In this document: positions 16,542 through 25,209 of the stretch, in pieces
Layout: each line of letters opens with the position of its first letter
Numbering within the stretch: the stretch's first letter is position 1
Origin: an uncultured Eubacteriales bacterium
GTDB lineage: Bacteria; Bacillota; Clostridia; Peptostreptococcales; Anaerovoracaceae
DNA: 64,000 bases
Direction of reading: 5' to 3'
Assembly: GCA_902763505.1 (NCBI GenBank)
Contig: CACWSO010000007.1
Location: forward strand, 62,001 to 126,000
Position numbers and translations under genes: made by a program
Notes under the pieces: model-generated
Database searches by the model: none
What the model was told of the DNA's origin: nothing
What the model saw: only the letters and a program-made list of their open reading frames with translations

Positions 16542-17444
16542 ATGCCGACTAACAACGTACTCGACCTCATCGGAAACACACCGATTATCAACATGGAACC
16601 ATCCACAGGACTGAAGATTTTCGCAAAAGCAGAATTCCTCAATCCGGGTGGAAGTATTAAAGACCGTGTTGCGAAACATATGCTGGAAGCTGCCGAGAAG
16701 GAAGGCAAGCTGAAGAAAGGAATGCACATTATCGAACCGACTTCCGGAAATACCGGCATCGGACTTGCCCTTTGCGGCGTGCAGATGGGATATGATGTGA
16801 CGATCGTCATGCCTGAAAACATGAGTACCGAAAGAAGAGCTGTCATCAAAGCTCTCGGCGCCAAACTGGTTCTCACTTCCGCCAGACACAGCCTGGAAGG
16901 CGCTGTGGAAGAAGCGAACCGCATCGCGTCGAAATCAGATAAATATTTCGTGCCACAGCAGTTCGAAAATCCGCACAACCCGGAAATCCATTATATGACA
17001 ACGGGTCCGGAAATCTGGGAGCAGCTGGACGGCAAAGTCGACATCTTCGTTTCCGGTCTGGGCAGCGGCGGAACGCTGCAGGGAACGACAAAGTTTCTGA
17101 AAGAAAAGAATCCTGATCTGATCTGCGTTGCCGTAGAACCAAGGAATGTCTCTGCCCTTCTCGGAGATGAACCGGGACTTCACCAGATTCAGGGCATTGG
17201 AGATGGCTTCATCCCTTCTGTTCTGGATGTTGATATCGTAGATAAAGTTATCACCGTTACAGATGATGACGCAATGAGAACGACCAGAAAGCTGGCCAAA
17301 GAACAGGGTCTCATGTGCGGTACCTCCTCCGGCGCAAACATCTGGGCAGCCATGAAAGCAGCGCACAAATTCGGAGAAGATAAAATCATCGCTACGGTTC
17401 TCCCGGACCGTATGGAACGGTACTTCAGCACCGGGCTGCTGTAA
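16542..17444 (+). CDS. cysK: Cysteine synthase (O-acetylserine sulfhydrylase)
   Basis: The 300-residue product carries the PLP lysine in NPGGSIKDR (K40), the substrate loop TSGNTGIGLAL near 68, and the phosphate-binding GSGGT near 175. It ends with the typical PDRMERYFSTGLL. It makes cysteine from O-acetylserine and sulfide. AAGGAG lies upstream of the ATG, after a clear TTGACA promoter. No serine acetyltransferase gene is next to it. A related cystathionine beta-synthase-type activity is less likely given the length. An EamA transporter follows by 24 bases, perhaps in the same transcript. Confidence 0.93.
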   Translation: MPTNNVLDLIGNTPIINMEPSTGLKIFAKAEFLNPGGSIKDRVAKHMLEAAEKEGKLKKGMHIIEPTSGNTGIGLALCGVQMGYDVTIVMPENMSTERRAVIKALGAKLVLTSARHSLEGAVEEANRIASKSDKYFVPQQFENPHNPEIHYMTTGPEIWEQLDGKVDIFVSGLGSGGTLQGTTKFLKEKNPDLICVAVEPRNVSALLGDEPGLHQIQGIGDGFIPSVLDVDIVDKVITVTDDDAMRTTRKLAKEQGLMCGTSSGANIWAAMKAAHKFGEDKIIATVLPDRMERYFSTGLL

Positions 17445-17468
17445 TCCCGGATGAATTAGAATGCGATT

Positions 17469-18392
17469 ATGAATTCACACACCAAAGCAATCAGTGCGGT
17501 AATCGCCGGGAACACAATTTTCGGTTTCAGTTTTATCTTTTCAAAAATGGCACTGCAGATCACGCTCCCAAGCGTGCTCATCGCAGTGCGTTTTGTAATG
17601 GCTTTTATCGCTCTGAACTTAATTGTTCTCTTCGGAAGAATGATCAAGGTGTCTGACGGGCAAGGCGGAAAGAAATCTCTGGTTCAGTTCTCACTCCGCG
17701 GCAAGCCTCTTCGCTATATCATCCTGCTGGCGCTCTTCCAGCCGATTCTGTACTTCCTCTGCGAGAGTTACGGTATTGTCTATACCTCGGCTGCTTTTGC
17801 CGGAACGATCATCGCTGTGATTCCGGTTGCGGGAATCGTCTTTGACGTGCTGATCATGCACTCAAAAGTAAGACTGCGTCAGATTATCTGCGCAGTCTTG
17901 TCAGCGGTCGGTGTTGCGATCACCACGATTGGTGCGGAAGGAATGAAGTCGTCTGCACTGGGTCTGCTGATTCTTCTGGGCGCCGTCGCTGCCGGTGCTT
18001 TGTTTTATGTGTTCAGCAAGAAGTCCGGTGACGACTACAACCCGCTCGAGCAGACATACGTGATGTTCGCCCTTGGAAGTGTTGTTTACAGTGTGTTCGC
18101 ATTGGTCCAGTGCCACGGGCAGTACAGTGAACTGATTCTTGACGCTCTTGTACAGCCGCAGTTTATCATCTCCGTTCTGTATCTCTCCGTCGTTTCTTCT
18201 GTTACGGCATTCATCTGCCTGAACTACGGAACTGTACGCGTTACTGTTTCCGAAGCGTCGATCTTCGCGAATCTGACAACTGTCATTTCCATCATCGCCG
18301 GCGTTGTCTTCCTGCACGAGGTGTTCACGCCGTTCCAGGTCGTCGGCGCGATTGTCATCCTGATCAGCGTATTCTTCGCGAACCGTCAGTAG
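17469..18392 (+). CDS. EamA-family (DMT) transporter
   Basis: A 307-residue protein with about ten helices and two EamA repeats; the first carries NTIFGFSFIFSKMAL and SAAFAGTIIAVIPV, the second TVRVTVSEASIFANLTTVISIIAGVVFLHEVFTPFQVVGA. It follows cysK by 24 bases, so export of cysteine or a pathway metabolite (as known for some DMT proteins such as YdeD) is possible but only inferred. The ribosome binding site is weak for the ATG at 17469. Confidence 0.85.
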   Translation: MNSHTKAISAVIAGNTIFGFSFIFSKMALQITLPSVLIAVRFVMAFIALNLIVLFGRMIKVSDGQGGKKSLVQFSLRGKPLRYIILLALFQPILYFLCESYGIVYTSAAFAGTIIAVIPVAGIVFDVLIMHSKVRLRQIICAVLSAVGVAITTIGAEGMKSSALGLLILLGAVAAGALFYVFSKKSGDDYNPLEQTYVMFALGSVVYSVFALVQCHGQYSELILDALVQPQFIISVLYLSVVSSVTAFICLNYGTVRVTVSEASIFANLTTVISIIAGVVFLHEVFTPFQVVGAIVILISVFFANRQ

Positions 18393-18399
18393 GTTTATA

Positions 18400-18768
18400 C
18401 TACGCCATAGCCGGAAGCTGCGAACCGAACGGCATCAGTGACAGCTTCGCAATCTTGAAGAACTGCATTCCGAACGGAATACCTACGATGGTCACGCACC
18501 AGAGCAGTCCATAAATGGCATTCTCCAGCGCCATCCACCAGCCAAAGAATACGATCCAAATCAGATTGGCCATAAAGGACATCGCTCCTCCGCCAAACTC
18601 AATTTCTTTTTTGAACGGGAAGAATGACATGGACGCAAACTTAAAGCACTGTTTTCCCCAAGGAATTCCGATGATTGTAATGCAGCAGATCAGTCCGGCG
18701 AACCACCAGGACAGTCCACTCAGAAATCCTCCGAATATGAACCAAAGAATATTACCTAATGTTCTCAT
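18400..18768 (-). CDS. YccF-domain inner membrane protein
   Basis: From ATG 18768, which has AGGAGG 8 bases upstream, the product is 122 residues, matching YccF-family length. It contains the family's duplicated pattern: GGFLSGLSWWFAGLICCITIIGIPWGKQCFKFA and, in the second half, GWWMALENAIYGLLWCVTIVGIPFGMQFFKIA. Both halves end in GIP-x-G-x-Q-x-FK. The function of the family is unknown. The longer upstream reading overlaps the ureohydrolase gene and is unlikely. It converges with the EamA gene, 8 bases away. Confidence 0.85.
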   Translation of the reverse strand: MRTLGNILWFIFGGFLSGLSWWFAGLICCITIIGIPWGKQCFKFASMSFFPFKKEIEFGGGAMSFMANLIWIVFFGWWMALENAIYGLLWCVTIVGIPFGMQFFKIAKLSLMPFGSQLPAMA

Positions 18769-18899
18769 TGTTTTTGCCTCCTGTATATTATGAAAATACC
18801 CTCTTTTGTATTCACATAATAGCCTTCCCTTCCGCTGTTTAACACCGAAAGAAGTGCGCACCAGGCGGCATATTTTTCGCAAAAACTGCAAAAGCAGTA

Positions 18900-19829
18900 T
18901 TAAAACTGCTTTAGCTTCCCGATATTCTTCGCCCAGACGCCCCAACCTTCGGTGAGGAGTTTCCTGCCCGCGTACATGGACGCCAGTGAGTCGTCCAGCG
19001 GCGGAGCAATCTCTACGATGTCAAAACCGATGATGTTCAGCTCCGTGAAGAGCTTTTGCACGAGCGTCATGGCCATTCTTGATGTCAATCCGCCGAACTG
19101 CGGTGTACCGGTTCCGCCTGCATAGGCCGGATCCAGCGCATCGATATCAAAGGTCAAATATACTTTATTGAACTGTTTCATTTTGCTGATGCAGTCATCA
19201 GCGACGGCTTCGATTCCTTCGTGATAGCAATCGTATGCCGTTTTGACCTGTATGTTTCTGCCTCTGCTGAATTCGAATTCGTCCGGTTCAATGGATCGGA
19301 TTCCTATGAAATAGAGGTTTTTTTCCGACGTAATGTTCGACATTTCCAAAGCTCTCTGTTCTGTGGAACCATGGGAGAGAGGATCTCCTTCCAGCTCATA
19401 ACTCAGATCCATATGCGCATCGATGTGGATGATGCCGAACGGCTCATCCAGCGCTGCATTCACACCGCGTTCTACCGGAATGGTTACAGAATGGTCGCCG
19501 CCGATCATGGTGAAGCGAACGCCGTTTCTCACAAGTGTCTCAACATAGTCCTGCACTTCCGCGAAGACCTCGTCACGTTCCCCCTCGAAGTTGCCCGCAT
19601 CCAGAACGGTAAAGTCATCGAAGTAATCCAGCCTCTCTGTACACGGCGTTGCATGATCCGTATTCGCTCTGAGCAGATCCGGAGCCTGTGCCGCGCCGCC
19701 TCTGTAGCTGACACCTCCGTCGTATGGAATGCCGAAAATGACGGCATCGACATCTGTTGCCTTTGCTTCCGGTTTATTCAGTCCGAACCATGTGTCCGGT
19801 TTCGTTGCATTTTCGTTCTTGTGTTTCAT
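18900..19829 (-). CDS. Agmatinase/arginase family ureohydrolase
   Basis: A 309-residue ureohydrolase with the manganese-binding motifs GGDHSVTIP (about 120), IDAHMDLSYE (about 143) and LTFDIDALDPAYAGGTGTP (about 225). These carry the His and Asp ligands of the binuclear metal site. Family members release urea from agmatine, arginine or guanidino acids. The usual PGTGTP is GGTGTP here. The EPD/IPYDGG N-terminal pattern favours agmatinase or guanidino-acid hydrolase over arginase. GGAGGTTATC precedes the ATG. It is probably a single gene; no speA or other polyamine gene is adjacent. Confidence 0.85.
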   Translation of the reverse strand: MKHKNENATKPDTWFGLNKPEAKATDVDAVIFGIPYDGGVSYRGGAAQAPDLLRANTDHATPCTERLDYFDDFTVLDAGNFEGERDEVFAEVQDYVETLVRNGVRFTMIGGDHSVTIPVERGVNAALDEPFGIIHIDAHMDLSYELEGDPLSHGSTEQRALEMSNITSEKNLYFIGIRSIEPDEFEFSRGRNIQVKTAYDCYHEGIEAVADDCISKMKQFNKVYLTFDIDALDPAYAGGTGTPQFGGLTSRMAMTLVQKLFTELNIIGFDIVEIAPPLDDSLASMYAGRKLLTEGWGVWAKNIGKLKQF

Positions 19830-19869
19830 GCTGATAACCTCCTTGTTTGATGCCCTATTATACTATATT

Positions 19870-20778
19870 CTATTCTTCTGCTGAAACAGATCTGGTCAAA
19901 ACGATAATGGCAGCGATAACAAGGGCCGTACCTATCAGACCAAATACAGACGGCACTTCTCTGTAAACCAGAAGTCCGAAAATCAGTGCGGATGTCGGTT
20001 CCGCACCGGACGCCAGGATGGATACGATGCTGGAATCCATAAACTTGAATGCGATGTTGAACAACAGATTCGGCAGCAGCGCTGCAATCAGTGCATAGAC
20101 AATAAGATATGGAATATGGGAAAGCGGGTTCGCCGCGATAAAGCTGCCGACTACTGCGTAATCCGTAAATGGCAGCATCGGAATCAGCGCGAACAAGGCG
20201 GCGTAGAACTGAACTGTCAGCGGATGGATTCCCCTGATGTCCGACGCTTCATTCATCGCCATTGTTGACGCCGCGTTGCAGATGGCAGTTCCCACGCCCA
20301 TGGCAAGTCCCAGTACGCTCCACATGAGACCGCCGGATTCCACAACGCCGCTGAGGAGCATACATCCGGCAAGCACTGCCAGCATGCAGATCACGCGGAC
20401 CGGAGTGATTTTTTCTTTGAAAAGAATGGCTCCGAAGATAATGACGAAGACCGGTGCCGTGCAAAGAAGGATGGTCGCAAGTGAAAGACTCAGTTTCAGT
20501 ATTGCGATATTGTAACAGATATTGAACAGAAACTGCCCAGAAATGCCAATCAGCGCGATCAGCGGAAGCTGTCTGAGTTCTACACGGAAGAGTTTTTTAT
20601 CATATATGAAAAGTGCGATGCCGAGCAGGATGACAACTATGATCACTCTGGAAAAGGTGATCGTGATATTGTTGAAGCCTGCTTGATCCAGCACTCTTAC
20701 GAAAACACCGCAGCATCCCCAGCAGATACCGGCGATAATCGGAAGGCTGTATGCAACTGTTCTCATCATTCCCGTCAT
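19870..20778 (-). CDS. EamA-family (DMT) transporter
   Basis: I choose ATG 20778 (MTGMMRTVAYSL), 302 residues, because GGGAAAGGAAC lies upstream. Ten helices in two repeats are visible, with WGCCGVFVRVL at the start and DSSIVSILASGAEPTSALIFGLLVYREVPSVFGLIGTALVIAAII at the end; the GAEPTSA signature belongs to the second EamA repeat. It lies 40 bases upstream of the ureohydrolase gene on the same strand, so the two may be one operon, with the transporter moving an amine or guanidino compound. It diverges from a LysR gene that may control it. Confidence 0.83.
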   Translation of the reverse strand: MTGMMRTVAYSLPIIAGICWGCCGVFVRVLDQAGFNNITITFSRVIIVVILLGIALFIYDKKLFRVELRQLPLIALIGISGQFLFNICYNIAILKLSLSLATILLCTAPVFVIIFGAILFKEKITPVRVICMLAVLAGCMLLSGVVESGGLMWSVLGLAMGVGTAICNAASTMAMNEASDIRGIHPLTVQFYAALFALIPMLPFTDYAVVGSFIAANPLSHIPYLIVYALIAALLPNLLFNIAFKFMDSSIVSILASGAEPTSALIFGLLVYREVPSVFGLIGTALVIAAIIVLTRSVSAEE

Positions 20779-20980
20779 AACCCGTTCCTTTCCCATCAAT
20801 GCTATGTTTACCAATGAAAATGCGGGTGGTGGCGCGCCCGCATTTAGTAAGGGGAATCATCTTTTCAGATTCTTTGAGTGTCGTTATTTCTTTGCAAATA
20901 CAGAGTAGCATGTTACAATACATTTGTCTAACTAATGATTTTGATAATATATATTAATGAAATTAATTGTTTGATTTGAT

Positions 20981-21886
20981 ATGGAAACACGAATTGCGAA
21001 AACCTTCATCAAGGTCGCGGAGCTGGGCAACATTACAAAAGCAGCCGAGCAGCTCGGCTATTCACAGGGTGCAGTAACCTCGCAGATCAAGCAGCTGGAG
21101 GAAGACCTCGGTGTTTTATTGTTTGACCGGATCGGCCGAGGGATACAGTTGACAGAAGCAGGAAGAAAATTCCGCGAGTATGCTGCAGCCCTTGTCAGAG
21201 CCAGCGAAGACGCGGATGCTTTTGCATTGGATGAAAAAGAGCCCGAGGGGAAGCTGATCATTGAGGCCACATCATCGGTTTCGATCGGTATTCTGTCGAA
21301 GACATTGCACGCATTTCATGAAAGATACCCGAAGATAGAAGTCTCGGTGAGACTTTCTGAAGATACAGATATCCTGCTTGATCATGTCCGGCAGAACCGG
21401 GTAGATTTTGCTGTCTTTCTCGCACCAAAAGGGCAATACGTCGGATGTACTCTCGCCGCAGAGAAAAAGGAGGATTTTAAATTCGTGACCTCTGCTTCGG
21501 ATCGCCTGTCGGGAAAGAAGAATGTTCCTCTGGACGATATTCTGGATGACTCCTTTGTTTCTGACTTTATATCTACGGACAACGAAACGCAGAATGTATA
21601 TGTTGTGGAGACATATCTTAGGCAACAAGGCTACGATGTTCATTCTGCTGTGGAGTTCGGTACTATCGCCTCTGTTGTAAATTACATCAAAACAAATGGT
21701 GGACATGCTTACCTTCCATTGTTTATGATAGAGAATGAATTGAAACATAAAGAATTATGTATCATAGATACTGAGCCGATCGATATCCAGGAATATATTC
21801 AGGTCGTTTATTCTTCTACTCGATGGCTCAGCCCGCAGATGAAGGCTTTTGCTGAGTATATGAAGGAAGTACTAGAAAAAGAGTGA
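20981..21886 (+). CDS. LysR family transcriptional regulator
   Basis: The 301-residue product has the LysR helix-turn-helix within the first 60 residues (VAELGNITKAAEQLGYSQGAVTSQIKQLEEDLGVLLFDR) and the LysR effector domain after about residue 90. The start is fixed by homology to the family N-terminus, yet no Shine-Dalgarno sequence is visible in the AT-rich bases before it, so translation may be weak or leaderless. It diverges from the EamA/ureohydrolase pair across 202 bases and is followed by a CaCA exchanger 10 bases away. Either neighbour could be the target. Confidence 0.9.
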   Translation: METRIAKTFIKVAELGNITKAAEQLGYSQGAVTSQIKQLEEDLGVLLFDRIGRGIQLTEAGRKFREYAAALVRASEDADAFALDEKEPEGKLIIEATSSVSIGILSKTLHAFHERYPKIEVSVRLSEDTDILLDHVRQNRVDFAVFLAPKGQYVGCTLAAEKKEDFKFVTSASDRLSGKKNVPLDDILDDSFVSDFISTDNETQNVYVVETYLRQQGYDVHSAVEFGTIASVVNYIKTNGGHAYLPLFMIENELKHKELCIIDTEPIDIQEYIQVVYSSTRWLSPQMKAFAEYMKEVLEKE

Positions 21887-21896
21887 GAATACGTTT

Positions 21897-22844
21897 ATGC
21901 AAATCATCCTGATCAATCTGGGAATACTGATTGTCGGATTCGTGCTGTTGATCAAAGGCGCTGACTTTTTCGTCAAAGGCGCTTCGACGATTGCGCGGAA
22001 ATTTGGCGTGCCGCAAATCGTGATCGGGCTGACCGTCGTCGCGATGGGTACGAGCGCTCCGGAAGCCGCCGTCAGTATCAGTGCCGCCATTTCAGGAAAT
22101 GCCGATATTACGATTGGTAATGTTGTCGGCAGCAACATCATGAACATCTTCGTCATTCTCGGACTCACCGCTCTGGTTGCGCCTATTGCCGTTGACCGCA
22201 GCGCCGTAAAGGTGGATATGCCATTCGTTCTCGGTATTTCTCTCCTGCTTTTGCCCTTAGGCCTGACACACAACATTGTGAACAGATGGGAAGGGTTGAT
22301 TTTGCTCGCTATATTTGCCGCATACTTAATCTATCTGTTCCGAAGAGCGATGAAGGAATCAAACGAGGAGGATGAGCGGAGGCCTACCTATGGCCAAGGC
22401 AACATGTGGATGATTTTCTGGACCATTCTCGGTCTTGCGATGATAGTTTTCGGGAGCAAATGCATCGTATACGGTGCAAGTGAAATCGCACTGGATCTCG
22501 GTGTCAGCCAGCGTATGATCGCACTGACCATCGTTGCGTTCGGGACGTCTCTTCCTGAGTTGGTAACTTCCGTGACCGCCGCCCGCAGAGGAAATACCGG
22601 TCTGGCCATCGGCAACATCGTCGGAAGTAATATCTTCAATATCTTATTTGTTACAGGGCTAACCGCGGCCATCACACCAATCGCGTTCCGGAGCGCATTT
22701 ATCATCGACACTTCCATCGCTGCATTTGCTGCGCTCGTACTCTGGCTTTTCTCTCTGAAATCCGAAAAGCTCGGTCGAGTCTGCGGTGTTGTGATGCTCT
22801 GCTGTTATGCCGCTTACTTCGCGTTTATCCTGTTCCTAAAGTAA
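21897..22844 (+). CDS. Sodium/calcium exchanger family protein (CaCA, YrbG type)
   Basis: A 315-residue membrane protein with ten helices and the two alpha repeats GTSAPEAAVSISAAISGN...GNVVGSNIMNIFVILG and GTSLPELVTSVTAARRGN...GNIVGSNIFNILFVTG. The conserved GTS-x-PE and GS-N residues form the ion site in this family, which exchanges Ca2+ for Na+ or K+. It begins 10 bases after the LysR gene and ends 2 bases before the stop of pgeF on the other strand. Confidence 0.9.
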   Translation: MQIILINLGILIVGFVLLIKGADFFVKGASTIARKFGVPQIVIGLTVVAMGTSAPEAAVSISAAISGNADITIGNVVGSNIMNIFVILGLTALVAPIAVDRSAVKVDMPFVLGISLLLLPLGLTHNIVNRWEGLILLAIFAAYLIYLFRRAMKESNEEDERRPTYGQGNMWMIFWTILGLAMIVFGSKCIVYGASEIALDLGVSQRMIALTIVAFGTSLPELVTSVTAARRGNTGLAIGNIVGSNIFNILFVTGLTAAITPIAFRSAFIIDTSIAAFAALVLWLFSLKSEKLGRVCGVVMLCCYAAYFAFILFLK

Positions 22845-22846
22845 AA

Positions 22847-23749
22847 CTATATCTTGAACCGGCTGACAATCATCGCCGCCTGTTCATTCTCCATACGGTG
22901 CGCTCGATAGGAATAGAAGATATCCGCGTTACACATGGTGCAGACATTAGAAACCGCAATGCGGTCTTCCCTTACGCCAGCTTCTAACAGAGTCATGCGA
23001 TTGGCTTCTCTCAGATCCAGGTGGTATTTTCCACCTGGAATTTCTTTGCCGTCTTCCGCAAAAGCAGGATATCTCCGGAAGATCTGATCCGCTGACTCTC
23101 TTCCCCACTGGTCGGAAAACTGTTCGTATACTTCGTCGCCCATTTCGTAGCAGTCAATACAGATGCCAGGACCGATTGCTGTATATAAATCACGTGGGTC
23201 GCTTCCAAACTGTGTAGCCATGCGCTCGATGGCTTTTGCAGGAATCTTTCCCAGCGTTCCTTTCCATCCTGCGTGAACAAGGCCGATGGCATGTTTCACT
23301 GGATCCGCAATATAGATCGGCGGGCAGTCGCCACCGAAGGCCGTCAGATGCACATCCGGAAGATTGGTAATCAGACCGTCGATGTTTCTTCTGTGCGCTG
23401 GTTTCTCTGTCCGTAGAATGGGTCCAATATCTTTCTCTGTGACAACATAAACATGATTCGTATGCATCTGGTCTGTGATGGACTCCTGTTCGATGGACGA
23501 CCCCAGCTGCCTGGCCAGGGCGTCCCTGTTTTTGAACACTATCGGCGCCGCTTCAGCAGCGTCCTCATGTTTCATCACGACGACACGCAGTCCTTCCTCT
23601 CCTTTGTTTCTCTGCTCATCAAAGGACTGGAATCTGGTGGAATACAGATTTGGAACGCCCAGTTCATCCAGCATTTTGATGGACAGATAAGGAATCTGTT
23701 CTGTATGGATGTTGAATATTTGTTTCTGATTTGAATATCGTAGTTTCAT
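22847..23749 (-). CDS. pgeF: Peptidoglycan editing factor (multicopper polyphenol oxidase/laccase family)
   Basis: At 300 residues this matches PgeF/YfiH/YlmD. Key residues appear in order: GGDCPPIYIADP (about 139), GLVHAGWKGTL (about 158), GPGICIDCYEMGDEV (about 195) and CNADIFYSYRAHRMENEQAAMI at the C-terminus. The conserved His-Cys-His set forms the zinc site. The family corrects wrongly placed L-serine in muropeptides and has purine nucleoside hydrolase/phosphorylase activity. The final motif usually reads FFSYR; IFYSYR here is a mild variant. A clear ribosome site is lacking. Confidence 0.87.
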   Translation of the reverse strand: MKLRYSNQKQIFNIHTEQIPYLSIKMLDELGVPNLYSTRFQSFDEQRNKGEEGLRVVVMKHEDAAEAAPIVFKNRDALARQLGSSIEQESITDQMHTNHVYVVTEKDIGPILRTEKPAHRRNIDGLITNLPDVHLTAFGGDCPPIYIADPVKHAIGLVHAGWKGTLGKIPAKAIERMATQFGSDPRDLYTAIGPGICIDCYEMGDEVYEQFSDQWGRESADQIFRRYPAFAEDGKEIPGGKYHLDLREANRMTLLEAGVREDRIAVSNVCTMCNADIFYSYRAHRMENEQAAMIVSRFKI

Positions 23750-23812
23750 TTCTGTTTTCTTTATTGTTGCCTTTCCAGCTTCAATACTTATTCATCGTCA
23801 TCTTTATATATC

Positions 23813-23834
23813 ATACCATCGCTTATGGTATAAT
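23813..23834 (+). promoter_or_regulatory. Inverted repeat overlapping a -10 box upstream of the SMR pair
   Basis: ATACCAT (23813-23819) and ATGGTAT (23825-23831) form a perfect 7-bp inverted repeat with a 5-base gap. Its right arm runs into TATAAT (23829-23834). This layout suits a repressor site over the promoter of the two drug-transporter genes. I looked for guanidine riboswitch features and did not find convincing ones. Confidence 0.4.
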
Positions 23835-23885
23835 AACAGCCACGAGAAGGATTGCGAGCATAGTTTCATGCCGCAGGAGGGACAA

Positions 23886-24275
23886 ATGAGAGAAGAACGA
23901 CCATTATTGCTGAGAGAGTGGCACATGGAACGAAAGTACGCCTATCTCCTTTTAGCATTTTCCATTCTGTCCGAGCAGATTGGAACAGCCTGTCTGGAGG
24001 CTTCAAAAGGTTACACGATTCTTTCGTTCTCCGTACTGGCAATCTGCCTGTATTTCATAACCTATTTTATCTTTTGCAAGATTCTGAGTGAAATCGACCT
24101 GGCAGTGGCCTACGCGTCCTGGAGTGCAATCGGTGCAGTCGGTGCTTCACTGATGGGTGTTTACCTGTTTCATCAGTCCATGTCACCCATCGGCTGGGTG
24201 TCCATTTTCGTCATGAGCCTGGGAGTATTTCTGCTGAACTGCTTCGGCACCCCGGAGGAAGGGGAAGCATCATGA
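23886..24275 (+). CDS. Small multidrug resistance (SMR) family transporter, subunit 1
   Basis: I choose ATG 23886, six bases after AGGAGGG, giving 129 residues; an upstream ATG at 23868 would put that ribosome site inside the gene. The protein has four helices with the conserved membrane Glu in AFSILSEQIGTACLEASKGYT and ends with the SMR pattern MGVYLFHQSMSPIGWVSIFVMSLGVFLLNCFG. The N-terminal extension is unusual for SMR proteins, which are about 105 residues. Its stop overlaps the next SMR gene (ATGA), so it forms a paired heterodimeric SMR system. Confidence 0.85.
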   Translation: MREERPLLLREWHMERKYAYLLLAFSILSEQIGTACLEASKGYTILSFSVLAICLYFITYFIFCKILSEIDLAVAYASWSAIGAVGASLMGVYLFHQSMSPIGWVSIFVMSLGVFLLNCFGTPEEGEAS

Positions 24276-24592
24276 TCCAGGCGTATATACTCCTTGCCAT
24301 TTCCATTGTCTGTGAAGTCATTGGAACATCCATGTTGCCGGCAACCAAAGGCTTTACTGTACGCCGGCCAACAATCATCGCCGTCACCGCTTATGTAATC
24401 TGTTTCGCTGCTTTTGGATTATGTCTGATGGATTTGAATCTCGGCATCGCATGGGCGACCTGGGGTGCAGTAGGAACAATTGTCACGCCGATCGCCGGCT
24501 ACTTTCTCTATCATCAGCGTCTCACTAAGACAGGCGTGCTTGGTTTGGTTATGATCGTAGTGAGTACAATCACATTGAATCTATTTGGTTAA
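24272..24592 (+). CDS. Small multidrug resistance (SMR) family transporter, subunit 2
   Basis: A 106-residue, four-helix SMR protein with the conserved Glu in AISIVCEVIGTSMLPATKGFT and the WATWGAVGT segment in the third helix. Overlap with the first SMR gene by four bases (ATGA) means coupled translation and probably a heterodimer, as in EbrAB or YkkCD. Likely substrates are organic cations or guanidinium-like compounds; this is family knowledge, not shown here. Confidence 0.88.
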   Translation: MIQAYILLAISIVCEVIGTSMLPATKGFTVRRPTIIAVTAYVICFAAFGLCLMDLNLGIAWATWGAVGTIVTPIAGYFLYHQRLTKTGVLGLVMIVVSTITLNLFG

Positions 24593-24627
24593 TCTCAATT
24601 GAAAAGATAAAACAATGGGAGGTAATT

Positions 24628-25182
24628 ATGAACAAATACGCATTTCTTGAAAACGTACCAGATCTGTCGGTGGATGCTTACTCCGACTCTTTTGACGACG
24701 GTGAATGGCTGAGTCTGGTTGCGGGCCTCAACGGTGTGGATCAGGTTCTGGAGTACGCCAAGGAACTGATTGCAGACGGTTACAGTCTGATCAATCTCTG
24801 CGGAGATTTTAATGAGGAGCACATCGCGGAACTTATGAAAGACGCACCTGAAGGTGTAGAGATTCATTATGCGGCATACCTTCCTGAAGAACTCCGCAAA
24901 CTGGAAGCTTTGGAAGAGTACAAGGAATATGGTCAGATCATATTCGGCGGCGTGGAGGAACCTGTTCATCTCGAACTGCAGTCACCGGAGATGAACACGC
25001 ACACGGTCTTCATCAAGGATTTACAGCAGGCATTGCAGGAAGCAGAGCGTTTCGCAAAAGCCGGCGTGGATGGCATCGAGCTCTGCAGCAGTTTTGATTT
25101 GGATATGACCAAATCCATCATTGCCGCAGTAGAGGCAATCGACCCGACAATTCCTGTTGGAAGCAACGGAATCACGCTGTAG
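24628..25182 (+). CDS. Protein of two tandem DUF6506-like repeats, unknown function
   Basis: The 184-residue cytoplasmic protein consists of two similar halves. The first holds QVLEYAKELIADGYSLINLCGDFNEEHIAEL; the second holds QALQEAERFAKAGVDGIELCSSFDLDMTKSI and ends PTIPVGSNGITL. The pattern (A)K/E-x-G-x-(D)-x-I-(N/E)-LC-(G/S)-F matches my recollection of DUF6506, usually one domain of about 100 residues. Both halves keep the Cys. Function is unknown. GGGAGG precedes the ATG. It lies between the SMR pair and a short-chain dehydrogenase, 28 bases upstream of the latter, so the two are probably co-transcribed. Confidence 0.6.
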   Translation: MNKYAFLENVPDLSVDAYSDSFDDGEWLSLVAGLNGVDQVLEYAKELIADGYSLINLCGDFNEEHIAELMKDAPEGVEIHYAAYLPEELRKLEALEEYKEYGQIIFGGVEEPVHLELQSPEMNTHTVFIKDLQQALQEAERFAKAGVDGIELCSSFDLDMTKSIIAAVEAIDPTIPVGSNGITL

Positions 25183-25209
25183 CGAACCACAAAAAAGGAG
25201 GCTCATAAC

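Noticed and set aside
23756..23885. Guanidine riboswitch ahead of the SMR genes
   Set aside because: No pair of ACGR-loop hairpins or ykkC-like core was found by eye; only a simple palindrome at the promoter.
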